38,683 bases of DNA, taken from IMG/VR virus record IMGVR_UViG_3300031974_001102, positions 1 through 38,683 of that record; one strand, written 5' to 3'. A model generated the notes under the pieces. The model saw only the letters and a list, made by a program, of their open reading frames with translations. It was not told where the DNA came from and made no database searches. Source of the DNA: a virus. Each line of letters opens with the position of its first letter. Position 1 is the first letter of the stretch. The translations under genes and the position numbers were made by a program. Of this stretch, positions 8,277 to 20,100 are shown one piece after another.

Positions 8277-11200
8277 TATCTACTAAATGAGTATAGTGTA
8301 TTATCATCTTCTAAGTCGACTTTTATTGCATCTAACAATAAGTCGTAGGTAGGCTTTGTTATCTTATAAGCAATAGAATACTTATCTGATATTTCTCCAA
8401 AGTTATCCCAAAAACCCTCTGATGTTGTTTCTGCTTTGTAAACTGAATTAATTGCATCTGCTAATAGTAGAGATGTTTCATACGCTGCGTAGGCAAGTGC
8501 AGCAGGTCCAGTAGCAGCAGACATACCTATTCTCGGTAATGCTCTTTTAATTACTTGCTGTATTACTTGGTCACCAACATCAAATTTTTCTAACACACTT
8601 AATACCTTGCTAAATATACGAGGATTTTTATTTATAATTTCTTTAGACTTATTTAAACTATCTAATCCATCTGACTTAATTATTGCATCTTCTACTTCAT
8701 CTACTACATTTGTAGGTACATCATCTACAAAATTTGCCATTTTTTTAATACGAAATTCTACTTGGTCTTGTGCTACATCATCTTTGTAAAATACACCTGC
8801 ATTTTTTTGTAGATAATCGTAAGCAGTTTTAGCATCTGCACCTTCGTATGTAAATATATTAATATCATTTTTACCACCAAGTTTTAGTATATTTAAAGTA
8901 GTTGCTCTAACTAAACCTTCAGGTGATTGTATATATAATTCTTCAGGTGCATTCATTAATATTTCACCTAATCTAGTTGTTGGTCTAGCGTGTAACAAAC
9001 CATCTATTTCTAAAGTAGCTACAGGTATAGGATTATTAACATCTATAACACTAAATGCTTTACCTAAATCTTTTTCAGGTACTTTTAAATCTTGTCTTTG
9101 CACTTCTTCAGAATAAAGTACATCATAAAACAATCTATCATAGTTACCTTGTTCAGATGGTGTTATCTCTCGACCTGATAAACTTTTATTAAAGTATTCT
9201 AGTATTGTATTTACTGTGTATCTTCTTCCTTTATCTGTTATAGAATTTACTATATTTCTTATAGTTCTATCATTATCAAAAAAACTACCTTTAAGCATAA
9301 ATGGATTACCTGATATATATTCTCTTAATACTCGGCTGTTAAACAAATTATTTTTTTGACCTTTAATCAAACGAACTGTGGCTGCATTTGGTTTGACAAT
9401 ATAAGATATACTACCTACATCTTCAATATCATTGGTGTATGCAATAACATCATACTCACCAAATAACAATTCTTGTATTTCATTTTTTGATAAACCAGGA
9501 GATATTTCAAGTCTATTATTACCTATAGTTATTGCATCTATATCTTGATAAACTGTGCTTGATGTAGGTTGATTAAATCCCTTTTCGACTATGTCTTGTA
9601 GTGCATCTGCAGTTAAGCGTACTTCTTTTCCTCTTTGTTCTACTACAATAGGTTGGTCTAAACTTAATATTTTTGTATCTTTAGGAATTGTTACTTCATA
9701 TAAACTATAACCCTTTGCAAAGTCAAATTCTCCACCAGGCGATATAGGCATCCTACTCATAACATCATCAATATCTGCAGCATCCTGCATTCTTATTTCA
9801 CCAACTAATTCTGCTACAGTACCTTCTGATGAATATCCTGTTGTGTCAAAACCTTCACTGTATTCACCCCATCCTCTTCCATCTAAATAACCTTCCTCAT
9901 CAAACAATGCAATTCTTAACTCTTCATTATCAGCATCCCAAGTTATTTCTGCACTCAATGTTGAACTATTGTTAGAAGTACCAAAATCTGCTGTAACACT
10001 TATTTCATTACTTTCACCAAGAGTAAAATTTTCTAATTCACCATTAATTAACTCGTTTAATTCATTAAATGTTTCTCCTAACATTTCATACATATGCTTT
10101 CCTTCATATTTAAAAGAGGCTCTATCTAATGCAGCTTGATATGTACCAGTGTGAAAATTAATATCTGGTGGTAGTTCACCTTGACTATTAGGTCTTGAAT
10201 GGTAGGTAACTATGTCATCATCTAATTGTGAAACACCTTCTTGTTCAGTAGCAGTAAGATACCCTTTACCATATTTACCTATAGGTTCTTCATACTTATT
10301 TAACTTTTTTATAACAGGGTCTATATCTTGAAAATCAGGTCTTTGTGGATATCGTAATGTTTCTGCTAATACTTCTCCTATAGTCATTCCTTCATAGCCA
10401 GGTCTATATATTCTTTCTACCTGTACTGAACCTTCAGTTGATAAACCCACTATTTCATTTAATCTATTAATTACTGCACCTGATACATATGGTGGAAAGT
10501 TTATGTCAATTTGAAATGCTCTATGTGCATCATCTAAAGAAGTAAGCAAACTTATAGGTTCAGGTGAGTTTCTAACTAATATATCTATATCAACCAGACC
10601 TGTTTCTATTATTTCTTTCGTAAACATTTCTCTAAATTGTGTTCTAATACCTGTACCTCTATCAAAATAAGTTGGTCTGTCGTATGCAAAGTTACCTACA
10701 AATCCACCTTTACCTTTTAAATACGAATTACTTTGGTCTGTAAAATCTTGTAAAAAAGAAACTATTTTGTCTTTTAGAAATTCTTTTTCTTTACCTGTGT
10801 ATTGACTTAATAAAACTTTTTGATGTTGTGCATCATCTAAAGCAAAAAATTCAAACTTCTTTGCTAACATTTTCATTTCTACTTTGTCCATATTTTCAGA
10901 AAGTTCATCTAAACTATCGTGCAAAGCTACAGCAACATTAACTGCAGGTCGCATACCTTCTGTTCCAGGAACAGCAGCGTACATACCACCTAATTCCACT
11001 GTGTATAATTCTTGTATTAATGGTTCTAGTGCATCAATTAACTTTTCGTTGTCTAATATTTTGATGTCATTTATTTTTAATCGAGTAATTTGTGCAAATG
11101 TGTGAAGGTCATCATATAGTTTTACAACTTGTTTTCTATCTAAGACATCAGTACCTTGAATATTTCCTGGTATTTCAAATCCTAAATCAAAATTATCATC

Positions 11201-11590
11201 TAATACTTCTAATAATGGTTTAAGTTTATTTCTGTAAAAAGATGCAATATCACTATCAGCGTGATGTATCATATCGTAAGATGTAGTTCCTAATTCTATA
11301 TCTTCTGACAAATATATTGACAACAGATTTTGTAAATGTTCAGTTACCCTAGATAAAGGTAGTTTATTAAAATGTCGTGGTTGTATATTGTCTTGAACAG
11401 TGCTAAATAACACTTCTGTATGTGTTTGAAAAGATGTTGAGTTATTTTGAAATAAATTAAAAAATACAGCTTTTCTTAATTCTTCTAGTGATGATATCTC
11501 TTCGTTAGGAAATGATGATAATAAATCTTCTAATAAGGAATTGTGTAAATCCCATAATTTTTTTTGATTTTCTAATGAGTAACCTGACAC
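8276..11590 (-). CDS. Very large virion protein, 1104 aa, possible ADP-ribosyltransferase-like fold inside
   Basis: The start is GTG at 11588-11590, with GAGG five bases upstream. The N-terminal ~430 residues are helical. A middle region (about 450-700) has features resembling ART-like or toxin-like domains: VTYHSRPNSQGELPPDINFH, HTGTYQAALDRASF, SLYEVTIPKDTKILSLDQP and YDVIAYTNDIED. The C-terminus has an Ala/Gly-rich hydrophobic segment (GMSAATGPAALAYAAYETS), perhaps membrane-active. Such proteins can be packaged and injected. The enzymatic reading is weak because I cannot place an R-S-E triad with certainty. It is co-transcribed and overlapped with its neighbours. Confidence 0.6.
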   Translation of the reverse strand: MSGYSLENQKKLWDLHNSLLEDLLSSFPNEEISSLEELRKAVFFNLFQNNSTSFQTHTEVLFSTVQDNIQPRHFNKLPLSRVTEHLQNLLSIYLSEDIELGTTSYDMIHHADSDIASFYRNKLKPLLEVLDDNFDLGFEIPGNIQGTDVLDRKQVVKLYDDLHTFAQITRLKINDIKILDNEKLIDALEPLIQELYTVELGGMYAAVPGTEGMRPAVNVAVALHDSLDELSENMDKVEMKMLAKKFEFFALDDAQHQKVLLSQYTGKEKEFLKDKIVSFLQDFTDQSNSYLKGKGGFVGNFAYDRPTYFDRGTGIRTQFREMFTKEIIETGLVDIDILVRNSPEPISLLTSLDDAHRAFQIDINFPPYVSGAVINRLNEIVGLSTEGSVQVERIYRPGYEGMTIGEVLAETLRYPQRPDFQDIDPVIKKLNKYEEPIGKYGKGYLTATEQEGVSQLDDDIVTYHSRPNSQGELPPDINFHTGTYQAALDRASFKYEGKHMYEMLGETFNELNELINGELENFTLGESNEISVTADFGTSNNSSTLSAEITWDADNEELRIALFDEEGYLDGRGWGEYSEGFDTTGYSSEGTVAELVGEIRMQDAADIDDVMSRMPISPGGEFDFAKGYSLYEVTIPKDTKILSLDQPIVVEQRGKEVRLTADALQDIVEKGFNQPTSSTVYQDIDAITIGNNRLEISPGLSKNEIQELLFGEYDVIAYTNDIEDVGSISYIVKPNAATVRLIKGQKNNLFNSRVLREYISGNPFMLKGSFFDNDRTIRNIVNSITDKGRRYTVNTILEYFNKSLSGREITPSEQGNYDRLFYDVLYSEEVQRQDLKVPEKDLGKAFSVIDVNNPIPVATLEIDGLLHARPTTRLGEILMNAPEELYIQSPEGLVRATTLNILKLGGKNDINIFTYEGADAKTAYDYLQKNAGVFYKDDVAQDQVEFRIKKMANFVDDVPTNVVDEVEDAIIKSDGLDSLNKSKEIINKNPRIFSKVLSVLEKFDVGDQVIQQVIKRALPRIGMSAATGPAALAYAAYETSLLLADAINSVYKAETTSEGFWDNFGEISDKYSIAYKITKPTYDLLLDAIKVDLEDDNTLYSFSR

Positions 11591-11592
11591 AG

Positions 11593-11712
11593 TTACCTCA
11601 ATGTACTAACAGCTTTTTTAACAGCCTCACTAATTTCTTTATCTAATTTATCTAAAGCATCTTTATCTTTATTCAATGCTACAAAATTAATACTATTATT
11701 ATTCTTTTTCAT
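11593..11712 (-). CDS. Small helical protein, 39 aa, between virion genes
   Basis: Short frame MKKNNNSINFVALNKDKDAL ending KAVSTLR and TAA. It fills exactly the gap between two large genes. Its ATG overlaps the last codons of the 306-aa gene in another frame, and its end carries the GAGG that serves the GTG of the 1104-aa gene. It is highly charged and helical with no motif. This tight fit supports a real coupled gene. The alternative is a spacer that only supplies the next ribosome site. Confidence 0.5.
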   Translation of the reverse strand: MKKNNNSINFVALNKDKDALDKLDKEISEAVKKAVSTLR

Positions 11713-12619
11713 TTGGATTAAATGCACCTTCTCTGCCTATTTCTCTTAGTCTGTCAATAATCTCTCTAAGTGATGGTCCTTTTTCTGCTGTTTCCATATT
11801 ATCTTGCACACCTTCAACAACCTTTTTACCAAACTCTACAGGTCCTCTAGCAGCACTACCAAGAAAATCTTTTGTTCCCTCTGTTACTGCCTCTCCAACC
11901 TTAGTTAGTTCTTTAAGCAAGGAATAATAGCTTCTAGCAGGTTGTTTAAACAAGTCCTGTTTACCCTGTGTTTGTGGTCTTTGTGGAAACCTAGTATTTG
12001 GAGGAGGTGTAGGTTGTTCTTCTGGTCTTTGTGGAAACACAGTGTTCGGTGTGTCCATAGTATCTTTGTAGAAATCTTCATCTACAATACTAAAATCTTC
12101 TGCCTGTGTTTGTCCTGGTTGTAATACTGCTTGATTATTAGCAACATCACTTAGATACCATTTATAAAACTCTTCTTTATCTTTAAATCCTGTAGCAATA
12201 TAGTCTGTTATAGCGCCAGTTTGTATCTCTGATGCTAACTCCATACCATTACCATATTGCACTTTATTTCCATAAACACTTGCAACATTATTCATATTGT
12301 CTAATGCAGGTAAGTAGGCTTTAGCAAATCCTTCTTGGTCTGCTATATCTACAAATGGAGGGTACATCTTAATTCTTGATACATACTGTTCAACAATTTG
12401 TTCTTCAGACATCTGTTGATACTCTTCAGGTCCAGGTCCTTCAGGTGCTTGGTCATTTAAGTCAGCACCAGTTCTTATAACAAGTTCTCCACCTGCCATA
12501 AAAGCATATTCCTGCTCATCATTAAAGTAGTTACCTTGTGCCATAGTTACCAAATCACTACGCATTTGTTCTACAGTTTTTGCTCTATACCAATCTAAAG
12601 GTCCAAATTCATCTTCCAT
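11699..12619 (-). CDS. Virion protein, 306 aa, with proline-rich repeat
   Basis: Acidic N-terminal half with helices (EEQIVEQYVSRIKMYPPF, KDKEEFYKWYLSDVANNQ), then a low-complexity linker. The linker holds two copies of an NT(V/R)FPQRP motif (PNTVFPQRPEEQ and PNTRFPQRPQTQ), visible also as a DNA repeat near 11,970-12,040. A helical tail follows (FGKKVVEGVQDNME). The palindrome TTGTTTAAACAA (11942-11953) is inside the gene, read as LFKQ. Its position in the block between portal and scaffold suggests a minor virion protein. No family is recognised. Confidence 0.55.
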   Translation of the reverse strand: MEDEFGPLDWYRAKTVEQMRSDLVTMAQGNYFNDEQEYAFMAGGELVIRTGADLNDQAPEGPGPEEYQQMSEEQIVEQYVSRIKMYPPFVDIADQEGFAKAYLPALDNMNNVASVYGNKVQYGNGMELASEIQTGAITDYIATGFKDKEEFYKWYLSDVANNQAVLQPGQTQAEDFSIVDEDFYKDTMDTPNTVFPQRPEEQPTPPPNTRFPQRPQTQGKQDLFKQPARSYYSLLKELTKVGEAVTEGTKDFLGSAARGPVEFGKKVVEGVQDNMETAEKGPSLREIIDRLREIGREGAFNPNEKE

Positions 12620-14184
12620 TATTTATCCTCTGCGCCTCCATATGTTAATTGACCCATTGATTGTTCAAATAAGTTTGCTGCATATTTTATTTCTCGTAGG
12701 TCTTGACTACCTTCTATCTGTCTGCTTTTTAATATTTTTAATTCATCATTAATTAATTGTTGTGTATTTTTAACTTCTGGTTGTACGCCTTTAGTCTGTG
12801 TTAGGAACTCATAGCTAGGTAATACTAATGGTAAAGAACTACCACCTAACATTCTGCTAGGTCCATACTCTCCACTGTAAGCAGACCTTGGGTCTTTAAA
12901 GCTAGTGTTTAATATTAAATCTCTATCTGTAACTTGTGCTGCATCATACGCTCTTTGTGTTGCTGCTGCTTTCTCCATTGATTGCGTTACAACATTTGCA
13001 AAGTTTACATAATCTGCTTCTGATAAAACTACACCATTTACTCTTGCTGCCTCATCTAATAACGACTTAACTTCTCCTGCAGTTGGTCTAGGCTTTGGTA
13101 CGCCATAACCTTCTTTTGTAAGCATATTGACAAAGTTTTCTGTTTCTTCGTAATTAGCAATCATATCGTTTAGTGCTGTTTCATATTGTGCTACACCATT
13201 TTGTCTATCGATATCCCATGTGCCATTGTCTGTAGCTTTAGTAAATACTATTGCCATAAAGTTAGCTTCTCGTGCTGTCCATTGACCATACTCATCTACA
13301 GTAGGAGGTGACATACCTGCAGCTACCATTCGTTTTTGTAATCTAAAAATATCTGCTTCTGATAAATCTAAGAAATCATAATACTCATCACCTTTTAAGA
13401 ATGGTGCTATTTCTCTTTCTCCTGTTCTAGGATTTATAATATAACCATCTTCTTGTGTGCTAAATCCCCAAGCTAATCCACTCGTACCATATTGTTGTGT
13501 ATTATTTACAATAGTTTTTGCTGTAGCTAACTCTGCTGCATCTGCTTCTTCTTTAAATTTTTCTTCTGCATCTTCTTTAGATTTTTCTGTTGTTGCAGCA
13601 ACTGCACCATCATACAGTTTAAATACATCATCTAATGTAAAAACATTAGCTTCTCCTTGGCTGTTAAATGAATTTAATCTTTTACCTATACCTGGATTAC
13701 CATTCTCTGTTTTTTTAGAATTGTAATTAACTATTTGAACATCTGAACCTGCTTCTTCTTTAATGTTGTATCGAAATGTATCTTCTTCTTTAAAATACTC
13801 GTGCATATCTTGCACAAGAGATATCATTTGTTGTTCTAATTCATCTCCAGAAAACTGTAATCCTGTAATACTTCTGTATCTATCTCTAAACTGTCTAGGC
13901 ATAAATTGATTAAATCTATAATCATTGACTATTTCGTTTAAAGATAAATAATCACTTCTGCTTAATTTAGGGTCAGTAGAAAAATAACCACTTCTAAAGC
14001 TGTCAACTGGCATATCAAAAAAGAATATAGGTAAGTTTACATAGTCCTCTACAAGACCATAAAGGGTATTTGCTACATACTTATCTGTAAATTGTTGTTC
14101 TTCTGTTACTACTTCTTCTGTTGGTTCATCACCTAAAAGTTCTTCAACTTCTTCAGTAACTACTACATCATCATCTTCTGGCAT
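12619..14184 (-). CDS. Large virion protein, 521 aa, unassigned
   Basis: The N-terminus is strongly acidic and disordered (EDDDVVVTEEVEELLGDEP). It is followed by mixed helices and a Glu/Ala/Lys-rich coiled coil at about 195-225 (TTEKSKEDAEEKFKEEADAA). The central region has YYDFLDLSEADIFRLQKRM, then a helical C-terminus with LLDEAARVNGVVLSEADYVN. One-base overlaps occur on both sides. It lies between the 2138-aa and 306-aa genes. The acidic tail plus coiled coil resembles proteins that pack inside heads or bind partner virion proteins. Function is inferred from context. Confidence 0.6.
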   Translation of the reverse strand: MPEDDDVVVTEEVEELLGDEPTEEVVTEEQQFTDKYVANTLYGLVEDYVNLPIFFFDMPVDSFRSGYFSTDPKLSRSDYLSLNEIVNDYRFNQFMPRQFRDRYRSITGLQFSGDELEQQMISLVQDMHEYFKEEDTFRYNIKEEAGSDVQIVNYNSKKTENGNPGIGKRLNSFNSQGEANVFTLDDVFKLYDGAVAATTEKSKEDAEEKFKEEADAAELATAKTIVNNTQQYGTSGLAWGFSTQEDGYIINPRTGEREIAPFLKGDEYYDFLDLSEADIFRLQKRMVAAGMSPPTVDEYGQWTAREANFMAIVFTKATDNGTWDIDRQNGVAQYETALNDMIANYEETENFVNMLTKEGYGVPKPRPTAGEVKSLLDEAARVNGVVLSEADYVNFANVVTQSMEKAAATQRAYDAAQVTDRDLILNTSFKDPRSAYSGEYGPSRMLGGSSLPLVLPSYEFLTQTKGVQPEVKNTQQLINDELKILKSRQIEGSQDLREIKYAANLFEQSMGQLTYGGAEDK

Positions 14185-17100
14185 TATTTACTCTCATTCG
14201 CACTGTTTGTCGGACTTAATTCATAAAATAAAACTTCGTTAGCTAGTTGAGGATAGTTAGTATCTTTACCTTCATTTACAATGTCATTCCAAATTGCTGT
14301 CATTATTTTCCTAGCATCAATCGTTATTTGTGAAGTACCATTAAGAGTTCTTGCAGATTTGCTACTTCTCTTAGTAACTGTTTTTGTATCTGTTGTACCC
14401 TCAATGACCTCATCATAAGTATAGTAAATTTTACCATCTCTGTTCTCAACTTCTAATGACAAATCTTTATAATTAAATGTTCCACCTTGTAGCATTACAT
14501 CTATTAACTCATCACGCAAATCTAAATATTTCTGTACATATTTATTTTCTGGGCTGTTTTTTGTTAAATCAAAGTTATTCCATCTACGCAACTCTGCCAT
14601 AAGTTCTAATGTAGTTGGAGTTTGTGGTTTACCTGAAAAAGCAAACATATCAAATCCACCATACTCATCTTGTATTCTTGCTCTTTCAAATCGTAAATCA
14701 TCTTCTTGTTCTGATTTTGTTTTACCACTACCTCTGATATCTTCTTTAACTTTTTCATATTCAAATATCATTTGTGTTTTTCTCATAAAGTCTGCAAACT
14801 GTCCTGTTGTAATATTCTGCGCTCTTGTTTCATAGTAAGCAGGATAAAATAACTCATCTTCTATCTTGTCTGGAAATACATAATAAGCTGTATTAGGCAA
14901 GTTGTTTGCTCTTAGTAGTTCTTTATTGTCATCTCTCTGCCAGAATATAAAAGAGTTTTCTTTAATTGGTTGCTTACCAACTCTATAACTTTCTGGTTGT
15001 TTTAATGGTATTGGATTAACACCAAATTTTGTAATAAATTCTTGTTGTGTTTGATAGTGGTCATAACCATTTTTTATTAACATCTCCTGATATTTATTAA
15101 CTAATACCTGAACACCCCACCATTGACCATTCTTATCTTCTACTTCTATTCGTGGTTGTACAGCAGTAGGTAATGCAAACTGTGCTGCTGCTCTAAAACC
15201 AAACACTGCTCTAGCTTGTTCTGTTGCTCGTTCTACACCTTTTGTTACGCTATCTGGGTCAGATTGGTCAACAATACCTGCAAGTACATATGCTGTATAT
15301 AAGTCCATAGCTGTAGAGGCAAATGTTCTCTGTAAGTCTTTATCTACAATGTTTTCTCCTGCTAGTAATAATCTAAACTTTTTAAGCCATGCAGGTTGTG
15401 CAGTATCTGTAATCTTTCCAGAACTCTCATACTCTCCTAAAAAGAATTTACGAAATGCTTTACCACTACCAAATTTATCTATAAAAAACTTCATTGGCAT
15501 TTGTACAAGAGGACCAAATCCTGGTGCAAAACCATTCTGTGCAACTAAGTTAAGACCTGCAGCAAAACCAGGTGCAGTAACTCGTACACCTTCTTCTGTT
15601 AAATCTTCTCCAAATACTGTAGTTTGATATGGAGATGTAACAATATCTGGCAACGCATCTCTAACACCTGCCATCTCTGTTATCTTTCCTAGTGCTTTAA
15701 ATGTTCCTAATGTCAATATATTAAAAGCATCTACATAGTTAAACATAAGTTTTCCTGTTCTAGGGTCTGTAGATAAGAAACCATTTTCATCATCCCATGG
15801 TGTTGCTTCTGTACCATTGTCTATAGTTATTCTGGTTCTGTTAAACTTTTGTGGATTATCAAGTATTAAAGTACCCCAAGTTTTAAATACCTCTGCCCAT
15901 ATTTCTGGAAATGGTATGTATTTAGAAAACAAATCAGATGCTATATGTCTTTGTGATGTTGAATAAAATAATGTCTTTACTTCATTCATAGCAGCGTGTT
16001 TTAATAATTGTTCTGCTTGTTCTAAACTTGTAACTGTATTTTCTAATTTAGGTTCTTTAGCAATAGCTAACAATTCATCCCAAAGTTTATCTCCTTCAAT
16101 CCAAGTCTTAGCGCCTTTAAGAAACTCTGCTGTAGTAGCTTCATCCATAAATCTCATAACTTCTTTTGCATTATCATAAAATGCGTATCTAAACAGTGGG
16201 TCACGATTTAACCAGTTAGAAGGTTTAGATATTAACAAGTTGTACCCTGCATCTAATAGTGGGTCTAGTTTACCTAACATCTCACTACCACTGTGTGCAA
16301 TATCTTCCATCATTCCTGCTGCAGATATTTTTTCTCCTGCAATAATTGTGCCATCATCACTAACTCTGTTCTTTAAATCAAATCTTCTAGCAACTGTCTT
16401 TGGACCTAAGTTTGCACCATTAACTTGGTCATCAAATAATGCAATAAACTCTTCGTAAAACTTCTGATTGGCAGCACCCTTTTGTCTTAGGTTAGGAAGA
16501 GTATTGATATGTTCTTTATATCTTATCCAATCTTTTCCTTCTAAAAATCCACCATTCTTTATAAATTGAAATAGTTTGGTATTAGAAACTTTATGAGATA
16601 AATCTACTTGAAACTTAGGATATACTTTTTGTTTGTTTCTCCACCATATTCTATTTGTCATACTTGCATCTAATTCTTTACCTGTAAATGGGTCAAGTAT
16701 TTTAGCTGTAGGGTTTCCTGTTGCAATACCAATTCTGTATTCAATACTTTCTAAATATTCTTTAAGTGCTTTGTCATCTGTAAGGAATGCTATGTCATCT
16801 GGATTATGACTTCTCTCTACAAACTCTTTTAACAATCTCTTGCCAGAAGGTTTTGTTCTTAAATAATCCATCATCTCATCTTTACCTAAATTGAGTAGTC
16901 GTACAACTATTGGGTCTGGTGCAAGTATTTCACCTATCTCTGTCCATAGTCCTTCCCAATATTGTGGATTTATATTTCCATTTGGTAATCTTTTATCTAC
17001 TCTTATGAATAAGTTTTCTACTAAGTCTTTTCTATTACCTAACAATCCTTCTATAACAGCAGTTTCGCCCATAGACATTTGATATGTTTCATCTCCACTA

Positions 17101-20100
17101 AATAAACTTCCATCAGGCATACCTCTAGCAGCACCTTCTACATCAGATACTTTTAGCGATAAAGCATCAAAGTTATTTTTATACAAAACTTCTAATGCTT
17201 CTTTTGCAATAACACTGTCGTAATCAATAGCAGCAGCACCACCTGTTAACAACTCTCCTTCTTTTGCTTGTTTTCTGTAAAGATAAATAAACCCATCTGA
17301 TGTCATAACATTGTTATATCCTGCTTGTACAGCAGCCTCTCTACCTTTAGGAGAAACATAAATACTTTCCTGAAAACTATTCATACCTAAAAACACAGCA
17401 TTGTCTATAGCATTTTCTCCTTGAAATCCTACAGCTACATCTAGCATTATGACACCATCATTATCTGTATACACACCAAGCACATGATTTTGCTTAGATA
17501 ACAACGCTATTGTTTCATCATCAAAAAATAAATTGTCTATTTGATTGTCTATATAATCTGCAATAGAAACATTTTGTTCATTAGCTTTAGCAGTTATTTC
17601 ATCTATCTTTCCTAATGGAAACTCTTTTTCTTTATAAGTAGATACAAATACTTCTGCATCTGAAGGCGCTCTTTTTTCTAAATCTAAATATTTTGCTGCA
17701 TCTAAATCAACACTAAAACCACCAGTTTTTTCTATAGCTTCACCCATAGATGAATACAATTTTTCATCATATCCTATAATGTCACCTTTAGCTTGTGCTT
17801 TTATTTTCTTGCTAGTGATATTTAACTTGCTTTCTTGTACACCTTCTTTAATAAAACTTTTAAGATTGACATTGTTAATAGCAGCATTAATCATATAATC
17901 AGAAACTTGTCCATTGTAATTAGTTCCTAATAGATATGATTTAACTAACTTCTCTATAGCAGGATATTCCATAGTTTGAAACTTCTTTAGTGATTTAACA
18001 TCAATAAGATTTTTTAATAACTCAACATCATCAGGACCAAACTGTGTAGTAAATACTATTTCTCCTAAGTTGTTATAAAACTGTGCTACTTGGTCCTCTC
18101 TAACTCTATCTCCAAACCAACCTAATGATTTATTAGATGTCATAGCTAATCTGCGTAATGGATGTGTAAAAGCATTTATCTTACCACCATATGCTGCTCG
18201 TAATGCCTCTTCTGGTGCAATACGCAACATAAGTGCTAAACGAAACATCCAAGCAGGTTTTAATAATTTGTTTTGTAAATCATCAAACAAACTATCAATA
18301 GGTCCTTTAGGTTTTAAAGTTAATCTTCCTGCAGTAGAGTTTTGTATAAGTGCTTTTCTTGGTATCTTAAAAGCATCAGCCCAATTCATGTCTGCTATCT
18401 GTCTAGGTTTATTAACCCATGCTCGTAAATAACTATCTGTAGGTCCAATAAGAGTTTGATGTGCTTTTGTAGCTTGTATTACATCTCTAGGGTCAATAAG
18501 TTGACTTAGGTATGATTTAGAAGCCTGTGACAATAAGTGCATACTAGGTACTGCTTCAAATACAAATCGTTTAACATCTTCTGGTTTTACTTCTATTCCA
18601 GTAAGCTCAAAATGTTTTTGTATATCTGGGATTAATTTATCTATTCTTTTTTTTACTTTGACACCATTAAAAGCAATAGAACCACCTGCACTGTTTCCAA
18701 AGAAATCTCTTAACTCTTCTATCTGTGCGTGATAGTTTTCTTGTTGTTTAACAAAATCTTCTACATCTACTTTGAGGTTAGGGTTTTGTTCGCCTACAGA
18801 TTTAGCTATTGCTTTATTTATCCTAAATGTAACCTCATCAAGTTCTGCTTGTGTAGTAGCTTGTAACACTTCTCGTGAAAAAGCACCTCTTGTCTTAGCA
18901 TCTGCAAACGCTAGTTTTAACATATCATTAGCATTCTTAGAGGCTTGTTCTATGTCATCAATAACCATTGTTGTTTCTGGTCTAAGTTGCATAGCTCGTT
19001 TAACATGGCGAGGAAAAAACTTAGTTCTACCTAATTGTGTTCCTGCACCAAGCAATCCCTTAGCAGGGTCATCTTTAGATAAAAACATTCCTGCAAACTT
19101 TCTAAGTGGTGCTACATCTGTACTACCACCCATTATCTTAAACATTGTATTAAACAATTCGCCCATAGCTGTAGGTCGTGCAGGAATTGCATTTAAACCA
19201 AAGTTAAGATTATTAACAGATAGTTCTCTAACTCTGTCTAATTCTGCTTGTACATTTTTTGGTACATATTCTTTTAAGATGTTAAATACATTATCAAACT
19301 GTGTATCTGTTAGATTGCCACCTTTAGCAACAATATCTAATACATCCCATACATGAACTGGGTCATCTACTGCTAACAAGACTTCTTTTACAGAAGCAGG
19401 TACTGCATCAAATTCTTTGATGTCATTAAGAAAAGCCATACCTTCATCACCTTGTAATTTAGCTATAGCATTACCAAAGTCTTGACCCCATTTAGTTTGT
19501 CGTACATCATCTACAGTTCTTCCATAATATAAAGTACGATTGTATCTACCAGTTTTTCCTGGTACAAAACTTTTAAGGAATGTAGTTGTTGGACTAGCTG
19601 ACTTTAAAGCCTTTTGATTAGCAGATACTAATGTTCTCATAGCTGTTTTTACACCTGCACCATACATCAACGCTAAGTTCGTTGGGTCACCTGCAAGTCT
19701 AAAAACACCATCAAGTATTCCAGATACGACATTGTAGCCAAGTGAACCTGGCTCTGCCATTTGTACAGCAATAACACGACCTGGTGATATATTTACTTTT
19801 GTACCTTCTTGTGATGTGTACTTGTATCTATCTTCTCTTTTGTCATACAACTGTGTAATAGGTAAACCATATCTATTTACAGCAGCTTGTGTAGCTTGAC
19901 TTTCTGTCTTACCTCTTCTTATTTCATCTAAATACACTTGTGTCTGTGTAGGGTCTATTGATTTAGGAATAAATCCTGTACCTAAGTTAAGAGGTTTACC
20001 CTGTCTACTTTGTGCTAAAGCTAATCTAAATTCATTCTTTCCATAAGCATCTCTTGCTTGTTTAAACTTCTCCCCTACTCCACCACCATAAACACGATTA

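Noticed and set aside
18772-19356. Long plus-strand frame of 194 aa
   Set aside because: Shadow of the 2138-aa gene on the opposite strand; no ribosome site and hydrophobic Ser/Leu-rich composition typical of antisense frames.
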